Counted from the stretch's first letter, positions 1 to 8,912 are shown. The stretch is 10,298 nucleotides of DNA from Agathobacter sp. (GCA_017936725.1 JAGBEZ010000015.1:1-10298); one strand, 5' to 3'. Translations and numbers: made by a program. The notes: generated by a model from the sequence alone, not told the origin.

Positions 1-1406
<1,406 letters not shown>

Positions 1407-1410
1407 CTAA

Positions 1411-4400
1411 TTATTCTTCATCAAATGAATCATCAAAATCGCCGTAGTAATCTTCTTCCTCGTAAGAGTCTTCATAAGATTCTTCTTCAACGTTTACTAA
1501 TTCTTCATTTTCTGCATCGAATTCCTGTTTTGTGAATCCGTGCTGCGCAAAGTCTTCGTCATTGTTATAACGGAAGTCTTTGTCATTTCCGATAACGGAA
1601 TTAATATCTGTGTTACCATATTCGCTGGTTTCAATCAGTTCTACTTCATTTCTGTCTTCGTCAAGAACCTTAACATCAAGACCGAGAGACTGAAGTTCTT
1701 TTAAGAGAACCTTGAATGATTCAGGAATTCCTGGTTCAGGGATGTTATCACCCTTGATAATTGCTTCATATGTCTTAACACGACCAACCACGTCATCTGA
1801 TTTTACAGTCAAGATTTCCTGTAATGTGTAAGCAGCACCATAAGCTTCTAATGCCCAAACTTCCATTTCACCGAAACGCTGTCCACCGAACTGAGCTTTA
1901 CCACCCAGAGGCTGCTGTGTAACGAGTGAGTAAGGACCTGTTGAACGAGCATGAATCTTATCGTCTACTAAGTGGTGGAGTTTCAAGTAGTGCATGTGTC
2001 CGATGGTTACGCGGCCATCAAATGCTTCACCTGTTCTACCATCACGAAGCTGAACTTTACCGTCACGAGAGATTGGAACACCTTTCCAGAGTGCTCTGTG
2101 GTCTCTGTTTTCAGACAAGTAGCTCATTACGTCTTCGCGTAAAACATCTACGTATTTATCATAGAAGTTTTCTTCTCTGTTAACTGCTTCTTCTTTATCA
2201 AATGGCATATTTACATAGTCATTTGCAAGTTCCAAAGTATCCTGAATATCAATTTCTCGTGCACCATCAAATACTGGAGTTTCGATATTAATGCCAAGTG
2301 CTTTTGCAGCAAGGCTTAAGTGGATTTCCAATACCTGACCGATATTCATACGGGAAGGTACACCAAGTGGATTTAATACAATATCAAGTGGACGTCCATT
2401 TGGAAGGAATGGCATATCTTCTACTGGTAATACGCGGGAAACTACACCCTTGTTACCATGACGACCAGCCATCTTATCACCAACAGAAATCTTACGTTTC
2501 TGTGCGATATAAATACGAACGGACTCGTTTACGCCTGGTGATAATTCATCACCGTTTTCTCTTGTAAATACCTTTGCATCCACGACAATACCATATGCAC
2601 CATGTGGTACTTTGAGTGAAGTATCACGTACTTCACGTGCTTTTTCACCGAAGATTGCACGGAGTAATCTTTCTTCTGCTGTAAGCTCAGTTTCGCCCTT
2701 TGGAGTTACTTTACCTACAAGGATATCTCCAGCACGAACCTCTGCACCGATGCGGATAATACCTCTTTCATCAAGGTCTTTTAATGCATCATCACCTACA
2801 CCAGGAACATCGCGTGTGATTTCTTCTGGTCCAAGTTTGGTGTCACGAGCTTCTACTTCGTATTCTTCAATATGAATTGATGTATAAACATCGTATTCTA
2901 CTAATCTTTCGCTAAGAAGAACAGCATCTTCGTAGTTATAACCTTCCCATGTCATGAAGCCGATGAGTGGGTTCTTACCAAGTGCTAATTCTCCGTTTGA
3001 AGTAGATGGACCATCTGCGATTACTTCGCCAGCTTCAATCTTCTGACCTTTGAATACGATAGGTCTCTGATTGTAACAGTTTGACTGGTTTGAACGAGAG
3101 AATTTTGTAAGGTTATAAGTTCTCTTGTTTCCATCTTCTTCTCTAACAATGATACGGTTTGATTCTGCTGATTCAACTACACCAGCAGCTTTTGCAACTA
3201 CACAAACACCTGAGTCAACAGCTGCTTTTGTTTCCATACCGGTACCTACAACAGGAGCTTCTGTTGTAAGAAGTGGCACTGCCTGACGCTGCATGTTAGA
3301 ACCCATGAGCGCACGGTTCGCGTCGTCGTTCTGAAGGAATGGAATAAGCGCTGTAGCTACAGAGAACACCATCTTAGGTGATACGTCCATATAGTCAAAT
3401 GCAGTCTTGTCATATTCCTGTGTTTCATCAAGGTAACGACCAGATACAGAATTACGAACAAAGTGACCATTTTCGTCTAACTTTTCGTTCGCCTGTGCTA
3501 CATGGTAGTTATCTTCTTCGTCAGCTGTCATGTAAACAACTTCATCTGTAACACGTGGATTGAGTGCGTCTGATTTATCAATCTTACGATATGGTGCTTC
3601 TACGAAACCATATTCATTGATACGTGCATAACAAGCCAATGAGTTGATAAGACCGATGTTTGGACCTTCAGGAGTTTCGATAGGACACATACGTCCATAG
3701 TGGCTGTAGTGTACGTCTCGAACTTCGAATCCAGCACGGTCTCTAGAAAGACCACCAGGTCCTAATGCAGACAAACGTCTCTTATGTGTCAACTCACCAA
3801 GTGGGTTGTTCTGATCCATAAACTGTGATAACTGTGAAGAACCAAAGAATTCTTTTACAGCTGCAGTTACAGGTTTGATATTGATAAGACTCTGAGGAGA
3901 AATTCCTTCTAAGTCCTGTGTGGTCATTCTTTCACGAACAACTCTTTCTAATCTAGATAAACCGATACGATACTGATTCTGTAATAATTCACCTACCGCA
4001 CGGATACGTCTGTTTCCTAAGTGGTCGATATCGTCATCCTGTCCGATACCCCATTCTAAGTGCATATTATAGTTGATAGATGCGAAGATATCTTCCTTTG
4101 TAATATGCATTGGAATCAAGTCTTTGATTTCACGCTTGATTGCTTCTACACGATCTTCTAATGTTTCGTACTCTTCCATAATCTGTGCAAGCACAGGGTA
4201 GAACACGAGCTCTGTCACGCCAAGAGCCTTAGGATCTTCGATTTCTGGAATCCAAGCCTGTAAGTCTACCATCATAGAAGAAAGAACTTTCACATTACGA
4301 GACTCTGTCTGGATCCATACAAATGGAACTGCAGCGTTCTGAATCTGATCTGCTAATTCTCTGGTTGCAGTGGTACCTGCCTCTGCAATCACCTCACCTG

Positions 4401-5328
4401 TAGAAGGATCGAGCACATCTTCTGCGATAACATGTCCGTTGATACGATTTCTTAATGCTAATTTCTTATTGAATTTGTAACGACCTACTTTTGCAAGATC
4501 GTATCTTCTAGCATCAAAGAACATAGCTGTAATAAGGCTTTCTGCGCTTTCTACAGAAAGCGGTTCGCCTGGACGAATCTTTTTGTACAGCTCTAATAAA
4601 CCTGCTTCAAAGCTACCCTGTGGTTCTTTTTCAGTGATAGATGGGTCCTTTGCAAAAGAAGCAAGAATCTTTGGTTCTTCACCAAACATATCAATAATCT
4701 GCTGGTTTGTACCAACACCCATAGCACGAAGTAATACTGTAATAGGTACTTTACGTGTTCTATCTACTCTTACACTGAAAACATCATTTGAATCAGTCTC
4801 ATATTCTAACCATGCACCACGGTTTGGAATTACTGTACTTGCGTACAGAGTTTTACCAATTTTGTCATGAGTAATATCATAATAAATACCTGGTGAACGA
4901 ACTAACTGGCTAACGATTACTCGTTCTGCGCCGTTAATTACGAATGTACCAGTCTCAGTCATAAGTGGCAGATCGCCCATGAAAATTTCATGTTCGTTGA
5001 TTTCATCCGTCTCTTTGTTGTGAAGTCTTACCTTCACTTTCAATGGTGCCGCATAAGTAGCATCTCTTTCCTTACACTCTGGAATTGTATACTTTACGTC
5101 GTCTTCGCACAAAGTAAAATCTACGAATTCCAAGCTAAGATGACCGCTGTAGTCAGCGATTGGAGAGATATCCGCAAATGCTTCTTTTAAACCTTCGTCT
5201 AAAAACCACTGATAAGAATCCTTCTGGACCTCAATCAGGTTTGGCATCTGAAGAACCTCTTTTTGTCTCGAGTAACTCATACGCATGCCTTTTCCAGCTT
5301 TCACTGGACGTATTCTGTTTTTCTCCAT
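1411..5328 (-). CDS. rpoB: RNA polymerase beta subunit
   Basis: Beta subunit of RNA polymerase, 1305 residues if it starts at the ATG 5326-5328. The frame stays open to a GTG at 5335-5337, but that codon lies inside the GAGGTG ribosome binding site. The ATG sits six bases after GAGGTG, so I chose it. Visible hallmarks are the protrusion/lobe motifs ([18 protein letters not shown]), the rifampicin pocket at about 495-525 ([12 protein letters not shown] then [14 protein letters not shown]), [24 protein letters not shown], and [39 protein letters not shown] split across the C-terminal clamp. The rifampicin-contact residues D505, H515, R518 and S520 are the sensitive type. The protein is about 110 residues longer than Bacillus RpoB. 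Extra length lies in a lobe-region segment, in an insertion before [13 protein letters not shown], and in a very acidic tyrosine-rich tail (about the last 32 residues). It is the first gene of the rpoBC unit. Confidence 0.98.
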   Translation of the reverse strand: MEKNRIRPVKAGKGMRMSYSRQKEVLQMPNLIEVQKDSYQWFLDEGLKEAFADISPIADYSGHLSLEFVDFTLCEDDVKYTIPECKERDATYAAPLKVKVRLHNKETDEINEHEIFMGDLPLMTETGTFVINGAERVIVSQLVRSPGIYYDITHDKIGKTLYASTVIPNRGAWLEYETDSNDVFSVRVDRTRKVPITVLLRAMGVGTNQQIIDMFGEEPKILASFAKDPSITEKEPQGSFEAGLLELYKKIRPGEPLSVESAESLITAMFFDARRYDLAKVGRYKFNKKLALRNRINGHVIAEDVLDPSTGEVIAEAGTTATRELADQIQNAAVPFVWIQTESRNVKVLSSMMVDLQAWIPEIEDPKALGVTELVFYPVLAQIMEEYETLEDRVEAIKREIKDLIPMHITKEDIFASINYNMHLEWGIGQDDDIDHLGNRRIRAVGELLQNQYRIGLSRLERVVRERMTTQDLEGISPQSLINIKPVTAAVKEFFGSSQLSQFMDQNNPLGELTHKRRLSALGPGGLSRDRAGFEVRDVHYSHYGRMCPIETPEGPNIGLINSLACYARINEYGFVEAPYRKIDKSDALNPRVTDEVVYMTADEEDNYHVAQANEKLDENGHFVRNSVSGRYLDETQEYDKTAFDYMDVSPKMVFSVATALIPFLQNDDANRALMGSNMQRQAVPLLTTEAPVVGTGMETKAAVDSGVCVVAKAAGVVESAESNRIIVREEDGNKRTYNLTKFSRSNQSNCYNQRPIVFKGQKIEAGEVIADGPSTSNGELALGKNPLIGFMTWEGYNYEDAVLLSERLVEYDVYTSIHIEEYEVEARDTKLGPEEITRDVPGVGDDALKDLDERGIIRIGAEVRAGDILVGKVTPKGETELTAEERLLRAIFGEKAREVRDTSLKVPHGAYGIVVDAKVFTRENGDELSPGVNESVRIYIAQKRKISVGDKMAGRHGNKGVVSRVLPVEDMPFLPNGRPLDIVLNPLGVPSRMNIGQVLEIHLSLAAKALGINIETPVFDGAREIDIQDTLELANDYVNMPFDKEEAVNREENFYDKYVDVLREDVMSYLSENRDHRALWKGVPISRDGKVQLRDGRTGEAFDGRVTIGHMHYLKLHHLVDDKIHARSTGPYSLVTQQPLGGKAQFGGQRFGEMEVWALEAYGAAYTLQEILTVKSDDVVGRVKTYEAIIKGDNIPEPGIPESFKVLLKELQSLGLDVKVLDEDRNEVELIETSEYGNTDINSVIGNDKDFRYNNDEDFAQHGFTKQEFDAENEELVNVEEESYEDSYEEEDYYGDFDDSFDEE

Positions 5329-5355
5329 TGACTTCACCTCTCGTTGTTTATTTTT

Positions 5356-5410
5356 ATAACAGTTCAGAGCTGACCTCCAGCCCTGCCGAAAGGCAGTTCT
5401 GAACTGTTAT
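5356..5410 (-). ncRNA. Candidate rpoB leader RNA: perfect three-way junction
   Basis: On the rpoB strand this stretch folds without any mismatch. An outer 13-base-pair helix (ATAACAGTTCAGA with TCTGAACTGTTAT) encloses a CTGCC/GGCAG hairpin with loop TTTC (5383-5396) and a GCTG/CAGC hairpin with loop GAGGT (5369-5381). There is one unpaired base between the first two helices, one between the hairpins, and none at the third joint. The outer helix is followed by AAAAA, not by a U-run, so it is not a terminator. It ends about 27 bases before the rpoB start codon. The GGAGGT in one loop looks like a ribosome binding site but has no start codon at a useful distance. A cis-regulatory role in rpoB expression is an inference. 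A motif called Lacto-rpoB is known before rpoB in Lactobacillales; whether this is related cannot be told by eye. Confidence 0.6.
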
Positions 5411-5481
5411 TTGGACTATATTGTGTTGGAAAATGTTTCCCATACGCAACATATTGTGGAGACACTAAAACCGGTGAAAAC

Positions 5482-5519
5482 CAAGGGTTTTCAAGGGTTT
5501 GTGGGGATATGACCCCACA
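5482..5519 (-). repeat. rpoB leader: GC-rich hairpin plus tandem CAAGGGTTT repeat
   Basis: A 7-base-pair hairpin (TGTGGGG 5500-5506 with CCCCACA 5513-5519, six-base loop) lies beside two tandem copies of CAAGGGTTT (5482-5490 and 5492-5500, given on the plus strand). AAAACC also occurs twice just to the left (about 5467-5482), and on the rpoB strand AAAACC can pair with either of two GGTTTT copies, giving alternative folds. If the promoter at 5537-5565 is used, this would be close to the 5' end of the rpoBC mRNA and could protect it or regulate it. Function unknown. Confidence 0.4.
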
Positions 5520-5536
5520 CTAAACTCTAGTGTACC

Positions 5537-5565
5537 ATAATAATGCAACATATAGGATAGCACAA
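5537..5565 (-). promoter_or_regulatory. Candidate rpoBC promoter
   Basis: On the minus strand TTGTGC (5560-5565) and TATTAT (5537-5542) are separated by exactly 17 bases. The -10 matches five of six consensus bases; the -35 matches only three. An overlapping pair, TTGCAT (5577-5582) and TATCCT (5554-5559), also 17 apart, is an alternative. A promoter somewhere here is expected because a strong terminator follows rplL. The start would give a 5' leader of about 200 bases. Confidence 0.45.
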
Positions 5566-5604
5566 GCCATTGGGAAATGCAAGTGTTATTTTAATTTTTT
5601 TCTT

Positions 5605-5757
5605 CAAGACAAAAGAGTTCGATTGTTATTCACAGACACGCTTTCGCTCGAACAAAAAACGTAGCGGTACTAAGCTCGCAGCGATTTACATCACTGCTCA
5701 CTAAGTGCCGACGCTTTTTGACGGTCTGCTTCATAACAATCGAACTCTTTTACCTTG
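5605..5757 (-). ncRNA. Candidate structured RNA / long hairpin element between rplL and rpoB
   Basis: A perfect 19-base inverted repeat (AAAAGAGTTCGATTGTTAT at 5611-5629, complement at 5733-5751) encloses about 100 bases that themselves fold. Outside it, AC/AC and CAAG/CTTG extend the helix to 25 pairs when read as minus-strand RNA (two G-U pairs). Inside are CAGAC/GTCTG (5633-5637 with 5724-5728), a helix of 5654-5667 with 5708-5719, a symmetric internal loop containing CTTAGT on both sides, and an 8-pair apical stem (5678-5685 with 5690-5697) capped by the GNRA-type loop GUAA. Wobbles occur in the outer, middle and apical helices, and each is G-U on the minus strand but A-C on the plus strand, so the minus strand is the likely RNA. 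No direct target-site duplication is visible. It may be an intergenic RNA, an mRNA-processing element, or a dispersed repeat; I cannot name a family. Confidence 0.6.
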
Positions 5758-5782
5758 CATATACACTTTGAAAACACTTGCA

Positions 5783-5866
5783 TTTCTTGCTTGTTCCTTT
5801 ATAAAAGAAAACTTCAAGAAACATCACTCGGGAGCAAATCCCCCTCGCTATACGGGCTATCGCCCT
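5783..5866 (-). repeat. Cluster of small hairpins downstream of the rplL terminator
   Basis: On the minus strand there are three consecutive hairpins: GGGC/GCCC with loop GATA (5854-5865), GGGGG/CUCCC with loop ATTTG including one G-U pair (5830-5844), and a weaker long one whose ends are TTTCTTG/CAAGAAA (5783-5789 with 5815-5821) around a CTTTTATAAAG centre. None is followed by a clean U-run. They could form the 5' flank of the larger element at 5605-5757 or be an unrelated dispersed repeat. Function not known. Confidence 0.35.
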
Positions 5867-5874
5867 ATAAAAAC

Positions 5875-5913
5875 AAAAAAGAAGCCAGATGCGAATAAAT
5901 TCGCTCTGACTTC
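5875..5913 (-). terminator. Intrinsic terminator of rplJL
   Basis: Minus-strand stem GAAGTCAGA/TCTGGCTTC (one U-G wobble) continues into GCGAAT/ATTCGC, with one bulged base and a two-base loop. It is followed by TTTTTTGTTTTT. It starts about 38 bases after the rplL stop. The wobble is an A-C mismatch on the plus strand, so the element is oriented for rplL. It separates rplJL from rpoBC unless read through. Confidence 0.88.
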
Positions 5914-5950
5914 TTTCTTGTTTTCATACGTCTTGTAGCTTAAAGTTAGA

Positions 5951-6316
5951 TTATTTAATTGTAACTTTAGCGCCTGCTTCTTCAAGCTGTTTTTTGATAG
6001 CTTCTGCTTCTGCTTTGCTAACACCTTCTTTGATGATCTTTGGAGCTGCTGTAACTGCATCTTTAGCTTCTTTAAGACCAAGACCTGTGATTTCACGTAC
6101 AGCTTTGATTACTGGTACACCAGAACCTTCTGTTAATTCTACGTCAAATTCTGTCTTTTCTTCTACTGCTTCTGCAGGGCCTGCTGCTGCAACTACTACG
6201 CCAGCTGCTGCTGATACGCCAAATTCTTCTTCACAAGCTTTTACTAATTCGTTTAATTCTAATACGCTTAATTCTTTGATAGCTTCAATAAATTCTGCTG
6301 TTGTTAATTTTGCCAT
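5951..6316 (-). CDS. rplL: Ribosomal protein bL12 (L7/L12)
   Basis: Stalk protein of the large ribosomal subunit, bound in dimers to L10 and recruiting translation factors such as EF-G, EF-Tu and IF2. It has 121 residues. The N-terminal dimerisation domain (about 1-33, [22 protein letters not shown]) is followed by an Ala/Gly/Val hinge (about 34-50, [16 protein letters not shown]) and a C-terminal factor-binding domain starting KTEFDV with [17 protein letters not shown]. The start ATG lies nine bases after GGAGG. The loop between FDV and VIKAVR has nine residues where E. coli L12 has eleven, a small shortening. It follows rplJ by 35 bases with no terminator, so the pair is co-transcribed, and is followed by a strong intrinsic terminator. 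Identification is certain. Confidence 0.98.
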   Translation of the reverse strand: MAKLTTAEFIEAIKELSVLELNELVKACEEEFGVSAAAGVVVAAAGPAEAVEEKTEFDVELTEGSGVPVIKAVREITGLGLKEAKDAVTAAPKIIKEGVSKAEAEAIKKQLEEAGAKVTIK

Positions 6317-6351
6317 TATTATTTTCCTCCATATAATAATATATTTTTAAA

Positions 6352-6918
6352 TTATTCTGCTGTTTCTTCTGCTGGAGCTTCTACTGGAGCTTCAGCTACT
6401 TCTTCTGCTGCTGTTTCTACAGCTGCACTTGATGCACCACCATTTTCTGCGATCTGATTAAGAACGCGTGCAAGATTTGCGATAGGTGACTGCATGCTAC
6501 CAAGTAATCTTCCAAGTAATACGTCTCTGCCTGGAATAGAAGAGATTTCTTTCATGCCTTCTGCATCGAAGTATGTTCCTTCTACTACACCAGCTTTGAT
6601 TTCTAACTTAGGAGCTTTCTTAGCAAATTCAGCAAGTACTCTTGCTGGAGCTGTTGCATCTTCTGTTGAGATTGCGAATGCGCTTGGTCCTTCAAGAACT
6701 TCTCTTAAAGATTCGAATTCTGTACCTTCAACAGCACGGCTTACTAAAGTGTTTTTGTATACTTTGTAAGTGATGCCTTCTGCTCTTAACTTTTTACGTA
6801 ACTCGGTATCCTGAGCAACTGTAAGTCCACGGTAGTCAACTACAACTACAGACTGTGCACCATTGATTGCATCAGAGATTTCCTGTACGATAGGCTGTTT
6901 AAGTTCTACTTTTGCCAC
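6352..6918 (-). CDS. rplJ: Ribosomal protein uL10
   Basis: Stalk base protein of the large subunit. It binds 23S rRNA and carries the L12 dimers, and as the L10(L12)4 complex it also binds its own mRNA leader. It has 188 residues. Typical features are the N-terminal RNA-binding domain (MAKVELKQPIV, VVVVDYRGLTVAQDTELRKKLR, YKVYKNTLVSRAV) and the C-terminal L12-binding helix (about 133-160, LLGRLLGSMQSPIANLARVLNQIAE). The end is an Ala/Glu/Pro-rich acidic tail of about 25 residues. The start is GTG at 6916-6918, nine bases after AGGAGG; no better ATG is near. It is the first gene of the rplJL unit, preceded by the L10 leader with attenuator and a near-ideal promoter. Confidence 0.98.
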   Translation of the reverse strand: MAKVELKQPIVQEISDAINGAQSVVVVDYRGLTVAQDTELRKKLRAEGITYKVYKNTLVSRAVEGTEFESLREVLEGPSAFAISTEDATAPARVLAEFAKKAPKLEIKAGVVEGTYFDAEGMKEISSIPGRDVLLGRLLGSMQSPIANLARVLNQIAENGGASSAAVETAAEEVAEAPVEAPAEETAE

Positions 6919-6966
6919 GAATGTGTACCTCCTTGTTTTATTTTGCGCATATTAGCTATGAGGTAT

Positions 6967-7003
6967 ATAACAAAGAAACCTCTCTGCCACAAGACAGAGA
7001 GGT
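6967..7003 (-). terminator. Attenuator hairpin of the L10 leader
   Basis: A perfect 9-pair stem, ACCTCTCTG with CAGAGAGGT (6978-6986 and 6995-7003), has an eight-base loop and is followed on the minus strand by TTCTTTGTT. It lies between the rplJL promoter and the rplJ ribosome binding site, so it acts before the first gene and not after the last one. Confidence 0.85.
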
Positions 7004-7095
7004 ATAAGTCATTTTAAAGATGTGTTCATCTGTAAAATTCCCTCGGTAGGTCGAATCGTTACGCCTTACGGCACCTACTGTCTTCGGCAATATGC
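6967..7095 (-). promoter_or_regulatory. L10 leader: autoregulatory attenuator of rplJL
   Basis: The transcript just after the promoter contains GCCGAAGACAGTAGGTGCC and then ACCTACCGAGG, the recognisable core of the ribosomal L10 leader family. GTAGGT pairs with ACCTAC, and an inner GCC/GGC stem has a GUAA loop. Next comes ATTTTA-C-AGATG paired with CATCT-T-TAAAAT around an AACA loop (about 7011-7039). A terminator hairpin closes the leader. The GAGG after the L10 site can pair with the CCTC of the terminator arm, giving a plausible antiterminator. In Bacillus the L10(L12)4 complex is known to promote termination here; I infer the same logic. Confidence 0.88.
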
Positions 7096-7101
7096 TTTGC
7101 A

Positions 7102-7130
7102 ATTATATCAATATATATCACGGATGTCAA
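7102..7130 (-). promoter_or_regulatory. Strong sigma-A-type promoter of rplJL
   Basis: Minus-strand TTGACA (7125-7130) and TATAAT (7102-7107) are both perfect consensus hexamers with a 17-base spacer. The -10 is preceded by TGA, which fits an extended -10 (TGnTATAAT). Transcription should start around 7095, directly before the L10 leader. This is the best promoter in the window. Confidence 0.93.
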
Positions 7131-7142
7131 TTACTTTTCCGC

Positions 7143-7176
7143 AAAAACTTTGCTTATTTTAGGTCTAAAAGTTTTT
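7143..7176 (-). terminator. Weak possible terminator after rplA
   Basis: An AT-rich inverted repeat, AAAAACTTT with AAAGTTTTT, with a 16-base loop, starts seven bases after the rplA stop. The U-run is part of the stem, and the sequence continues GCGG, so termination would be weak. Some read-through from rplKA into rplJL is likely. Confidence 0.3.
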
Positions 7177-7182
7177 TGTCAA

Positions 7183-7878
7183 TTACTGTGTAATCTTAAC
7201 AACGTTTAACTTAACGCCAGGTCCCATTGTTGATGTAAGAGTAGCACTCTTGATGTACTGGCCTTTTAAGCTAGCTGGTTTTGCTTTGTTAATTGCACCC
7301 ATAATGGACTGGAAGTTGTCGCTTAACTGTTCATCAGCGAAAGATGCTTTTCCAACTGGCACATGGATAATGTTTGTTTTGTCCAATCTGTATTCAATCT
7401 TACCAGCTTTGATGTCGTTAACAGCTTTTGTAACGTCCATAGTAACTGTTCCTGCTTTTGGGTTTGGCATTAAGCCTTTTGGTCCGAGAACACGTCCTAA
7501 ACGACCAACAACACCCATCATGTCAGGTGTAGCAACAACAACATCGAAATCTAACCAGCCGTCGTTCTGAATCTTTGGAATTAATTCTTCACCACCAGCG
7601 TAGTCAGCACCTGCTGCTAATGCTTCATCTAATTTAGCACCCTTAGCGAATACTAAAACTTTAACAGTTTTACCTGTACCGTGTGGTAATACTACCGCAC
7701 CACGAATCTGCTGTTCTGCATGACGACCATCACAACCTGTTCTAAGATGAAGTTCGATTGTTTCGTCAAATTTAGCTGTAGCATTTTTCTTTACGATTTC
7801 GATTGCTTCAGCAAGATCATACTGCTGAGTCTTATCAAATGCTTTTACAGCTTCCTGATATTTCTTTCCTCTTTTCAT
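7183..7878 (-). CDS. rplA: Ribosomal protein uL1
   Basis: Protein of the mobile L1 stalk of the large subunit, which helps release deacylated tRNA from the E site. In many bacteria it is also the translational repressor of the rplKA mRNA. It has 231 residues, the usual length. It begins [30 protein letters not shown] and contains the family signature around [22 protein letters not shown] (split by the two domains; about 125-150) and [22 protein letters not shown]. The ATG start lies nine bases after GGAGG. It lies 75 bases after rplK; that gap holds a small GC-rich hairpin that may be its regulatory site. Identification is certain. Confidence 0.98.
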   Translation of the reverse strand: MKRGKKYQEAVKAFDKTQQYDLAEAIEIVKKNATAKFDETIELHLRTGCDGRHAEQQIRGAVVLPHGTGKTVKVLVFAKGAKLDEALAAGADYAGGEELIPKIQNDGWLDFDVVVATPDMMGVVGRLGRVLGPKGLMPNPKAGTVTMDVTKAVNDIKAGKIEYRLDKTNIIHVPVGKASFADEQLSDNFQSIMGAINKAKPASLKGQYIKSATLTSTMGPGVKLNVVKITQ

Positions 7879-7893
7879 GAAAAATAACCTCCT

Positions 7894-7922
7894 GTGGTTT
7901 TATCGGGAGAGGTCCCTCCCAC
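7894..7922 (-). promoter_or_regulatory. GC-rich hairpin between rplK and rplA, possible L1 binding site
   Basis: On the minus strand GGGAG/CTCCC forms a hairpin with loop GGACCT (7905-7920). An alternative outer pairing GTGG/CCAC brackets it (7919-7922 with 7894-7897), and the right member lies just before the rplA ribosome binding site. L1 is known to repress its own mRNA in other bacteria, so this is a reasonable candidate. The match to the L1 motif has not been tested. Confidence 0.3.
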
Positions 7923-7953
7923 TATAAAGTAACAATAAATGTAAAAGTTTCTA

Positions 7954-8379
7954 TTAGTCTTCTACAGTAACGCCCATTGATCTAGCTGTACCAGCGATCA
8001 TGCTCATAGCTGCTTCTAAAGAAGCTGCGTTTAAGTCAGGCATTTTTGTTTCAGCGATTTCCTGAACCTGTGCTTTTGTAAGTTTAGCAACTTTGTTCTT
8101 GTTTGGTACGCCTGAACCAGATTTGATACCAGCAGCTTTCTTAATTAATACTGGTGCTGGAGGAGTTTTAGTAATGAAACTAAAACTTCTATCTGCATAT
8201 ACAGTAATAACTACAGGGATGATTGTATCTCCCATTTCTGCTGTTCTTGCATTAAATTCCTTTGTAAACTGTACGATATTTACACCATGCTGACCAAGAG
8301 CTGGACCAACTGGTGGTGCTGGAGTTGCTTTACCAGCAGGAATCTGCAATTTAATATATCCTGTAACTTTCTTTGCCAT
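7954..8379 (-). CDS. rplK: Ribosomal protein uL11
   Basis: Large-subunit protein that binds the GTPase-associated centre of 23S rRNA together with L10. It is the target region of thiostrepton and is needed for the RelA-type stringent response. It has 141 residues, the standard length. The N-terminal domain shows the proline-rich segment [20 protein letters not shown] (about 15-34), which is the thiostrepton/EF-G-facing part. The C-terminal RNA-binding domain shows [19 protein letters not shown] and ends in [14 protein letters not shown]. The ATG start follows AAGGAGG, whose AA is shared with the nusG TAA stop, so nusG and rplK are tightly coupled (14 bases apart). Identification is certain. 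Confidence 0.98.
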   Translation of the reverse strand: MAKKVTGYIKLQIPAGKATPAPPVGPALGQHGVNIVQFTKEFNARTAEMGDTIIPVVITVYADRSFSFITKTPPAPVLIKKAAGIKSGSGVPNKNKVAKLTKAQVQEIAETKMPDLNAASLEAAMSMIAGTARSMGVTVED

Positions 8380-8393
8380 TTGGAATTGCCTCC

Positions 8394-8912
8394 TTAATTC
8401 ATTTTCTTAACATCTGCGAAACTTACTTCAACTGGTGTTTCGCGACCGAACAGCTCTACGTTGATAGTAACTGTCTGTTTGTTGTTGTTCATGTTTGTGA
8501 TCACACCACAGGTATCTTTCCATACACCGCCAATAACCACAATCATATCGCCTTCTGCGAAGTCAACAACTACTGTCTCGGACTTAATGCCTAAGTTTCT
8601 CATTTCAACATCAGTGAGTGGTACAGGTTTGCTTCCTGGACCAACGAATCCAGTAACACCTCTGGTATTTCTAACCACATACCATGTATCATCATTCATA
8701 ATCATATGAATCAGAACATAGCCTGGAAACATCTTTTTAGAAACTTGTTTCTTTACACCATTCTTCACTTCTACTACATCTTCCATAGGAACACGTACTT
8801 CTAAGATCTGGTCTTCAAGATGTCTGTTTTCAATTGTCTTGTCAATGTTTGCCTTGACTTTGTTTTCATAACCTGAATAGGTATGAACTACATACCAGTT
8901 TGCCTCTGCCAT
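8394..8912 (-). CDS. nusG: Transcription elongation/pausing factor NusG
   Basis: NusG binds RNA polymerase near the upstream DNA fork and links it to other factors. It has 172 residues. The N-terminal NGN domain covers about 1-107, with [30 protein letters not shown] and [14 protein letters not shown]82/T83 in the NTRG segment correspond to the residues of Bacillus NusG that read T-rich pause sites. The C-terminal KOW domain (about 117-172) ends normally ([16 protein letters not shown]), but its start reads [18 protein letters not shown], where most NusG proteins have a GPFxGFxG-like segment, so this loop is diverged. The ATG follows GGAGG by 11 bases. It lies between secE and rplK in one operon. 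Confidence 0.97.
   Translation of the reverse strand: MAEANWYVVHTYSGYENKVKANIDKTIENRHLEDQILEVRVPMEDVVEVKNGVKKQVSKKMFPGYVLIHMIMNDDTWYVVRNTRGVTGFVGPGSKPVPLTDVEMRNLGIKSETVVVDFAEGDMIVVIGGVWKDTCGVITNMNNNKQTVTINVELFGRETPVEVSFADVKKMN

Noticed and set aside
5329..5337. GTG start of rpoB three codons upstream
   Set aside because: The codon is inside the GAGGTG ribosome binding site; the ATG at 5326-5328 has the correct spacing.
5356..5410. Terminator before rpoB
   Set aside because: The stem is followed by A-runs on the minus strand, not by U, and a terminator here would block rpoBC.
5611..5751. MITE (small non-autonomous transposon) with 19-base terminal inverted repeats
   Set aside because: No target-site duplication is visible: the flanks CAAG/CTTG are themselves complementary instead of directly repeated, and wobble pairs favour RNA. 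Not excluded without a genome-wide copy search.
5705..5938. 77-codon plus-strand open frame in the rplL-rpoB gap
   Set aside because: It runs across the inverted-repeat arm, the hairpin cluster and the rplL terminator, has no ribosome binding site and no recognisable protein features.
5857..6096. 79-codon minus-strand open frame overlapping the rplL 3' end
   Set aside because: It is the shifted frame of rplL running into its terminator; Lys/Gln-rich low-complexity, and rplL itself is intact.
7155..7182. Second promoter TTGACA right after the rplA stop (7177-7182)
   Set aside because: The only -10-like hexamer (TAAAAT) is at a 15-base spacing; the better promoter lies about 50 bases downstream.
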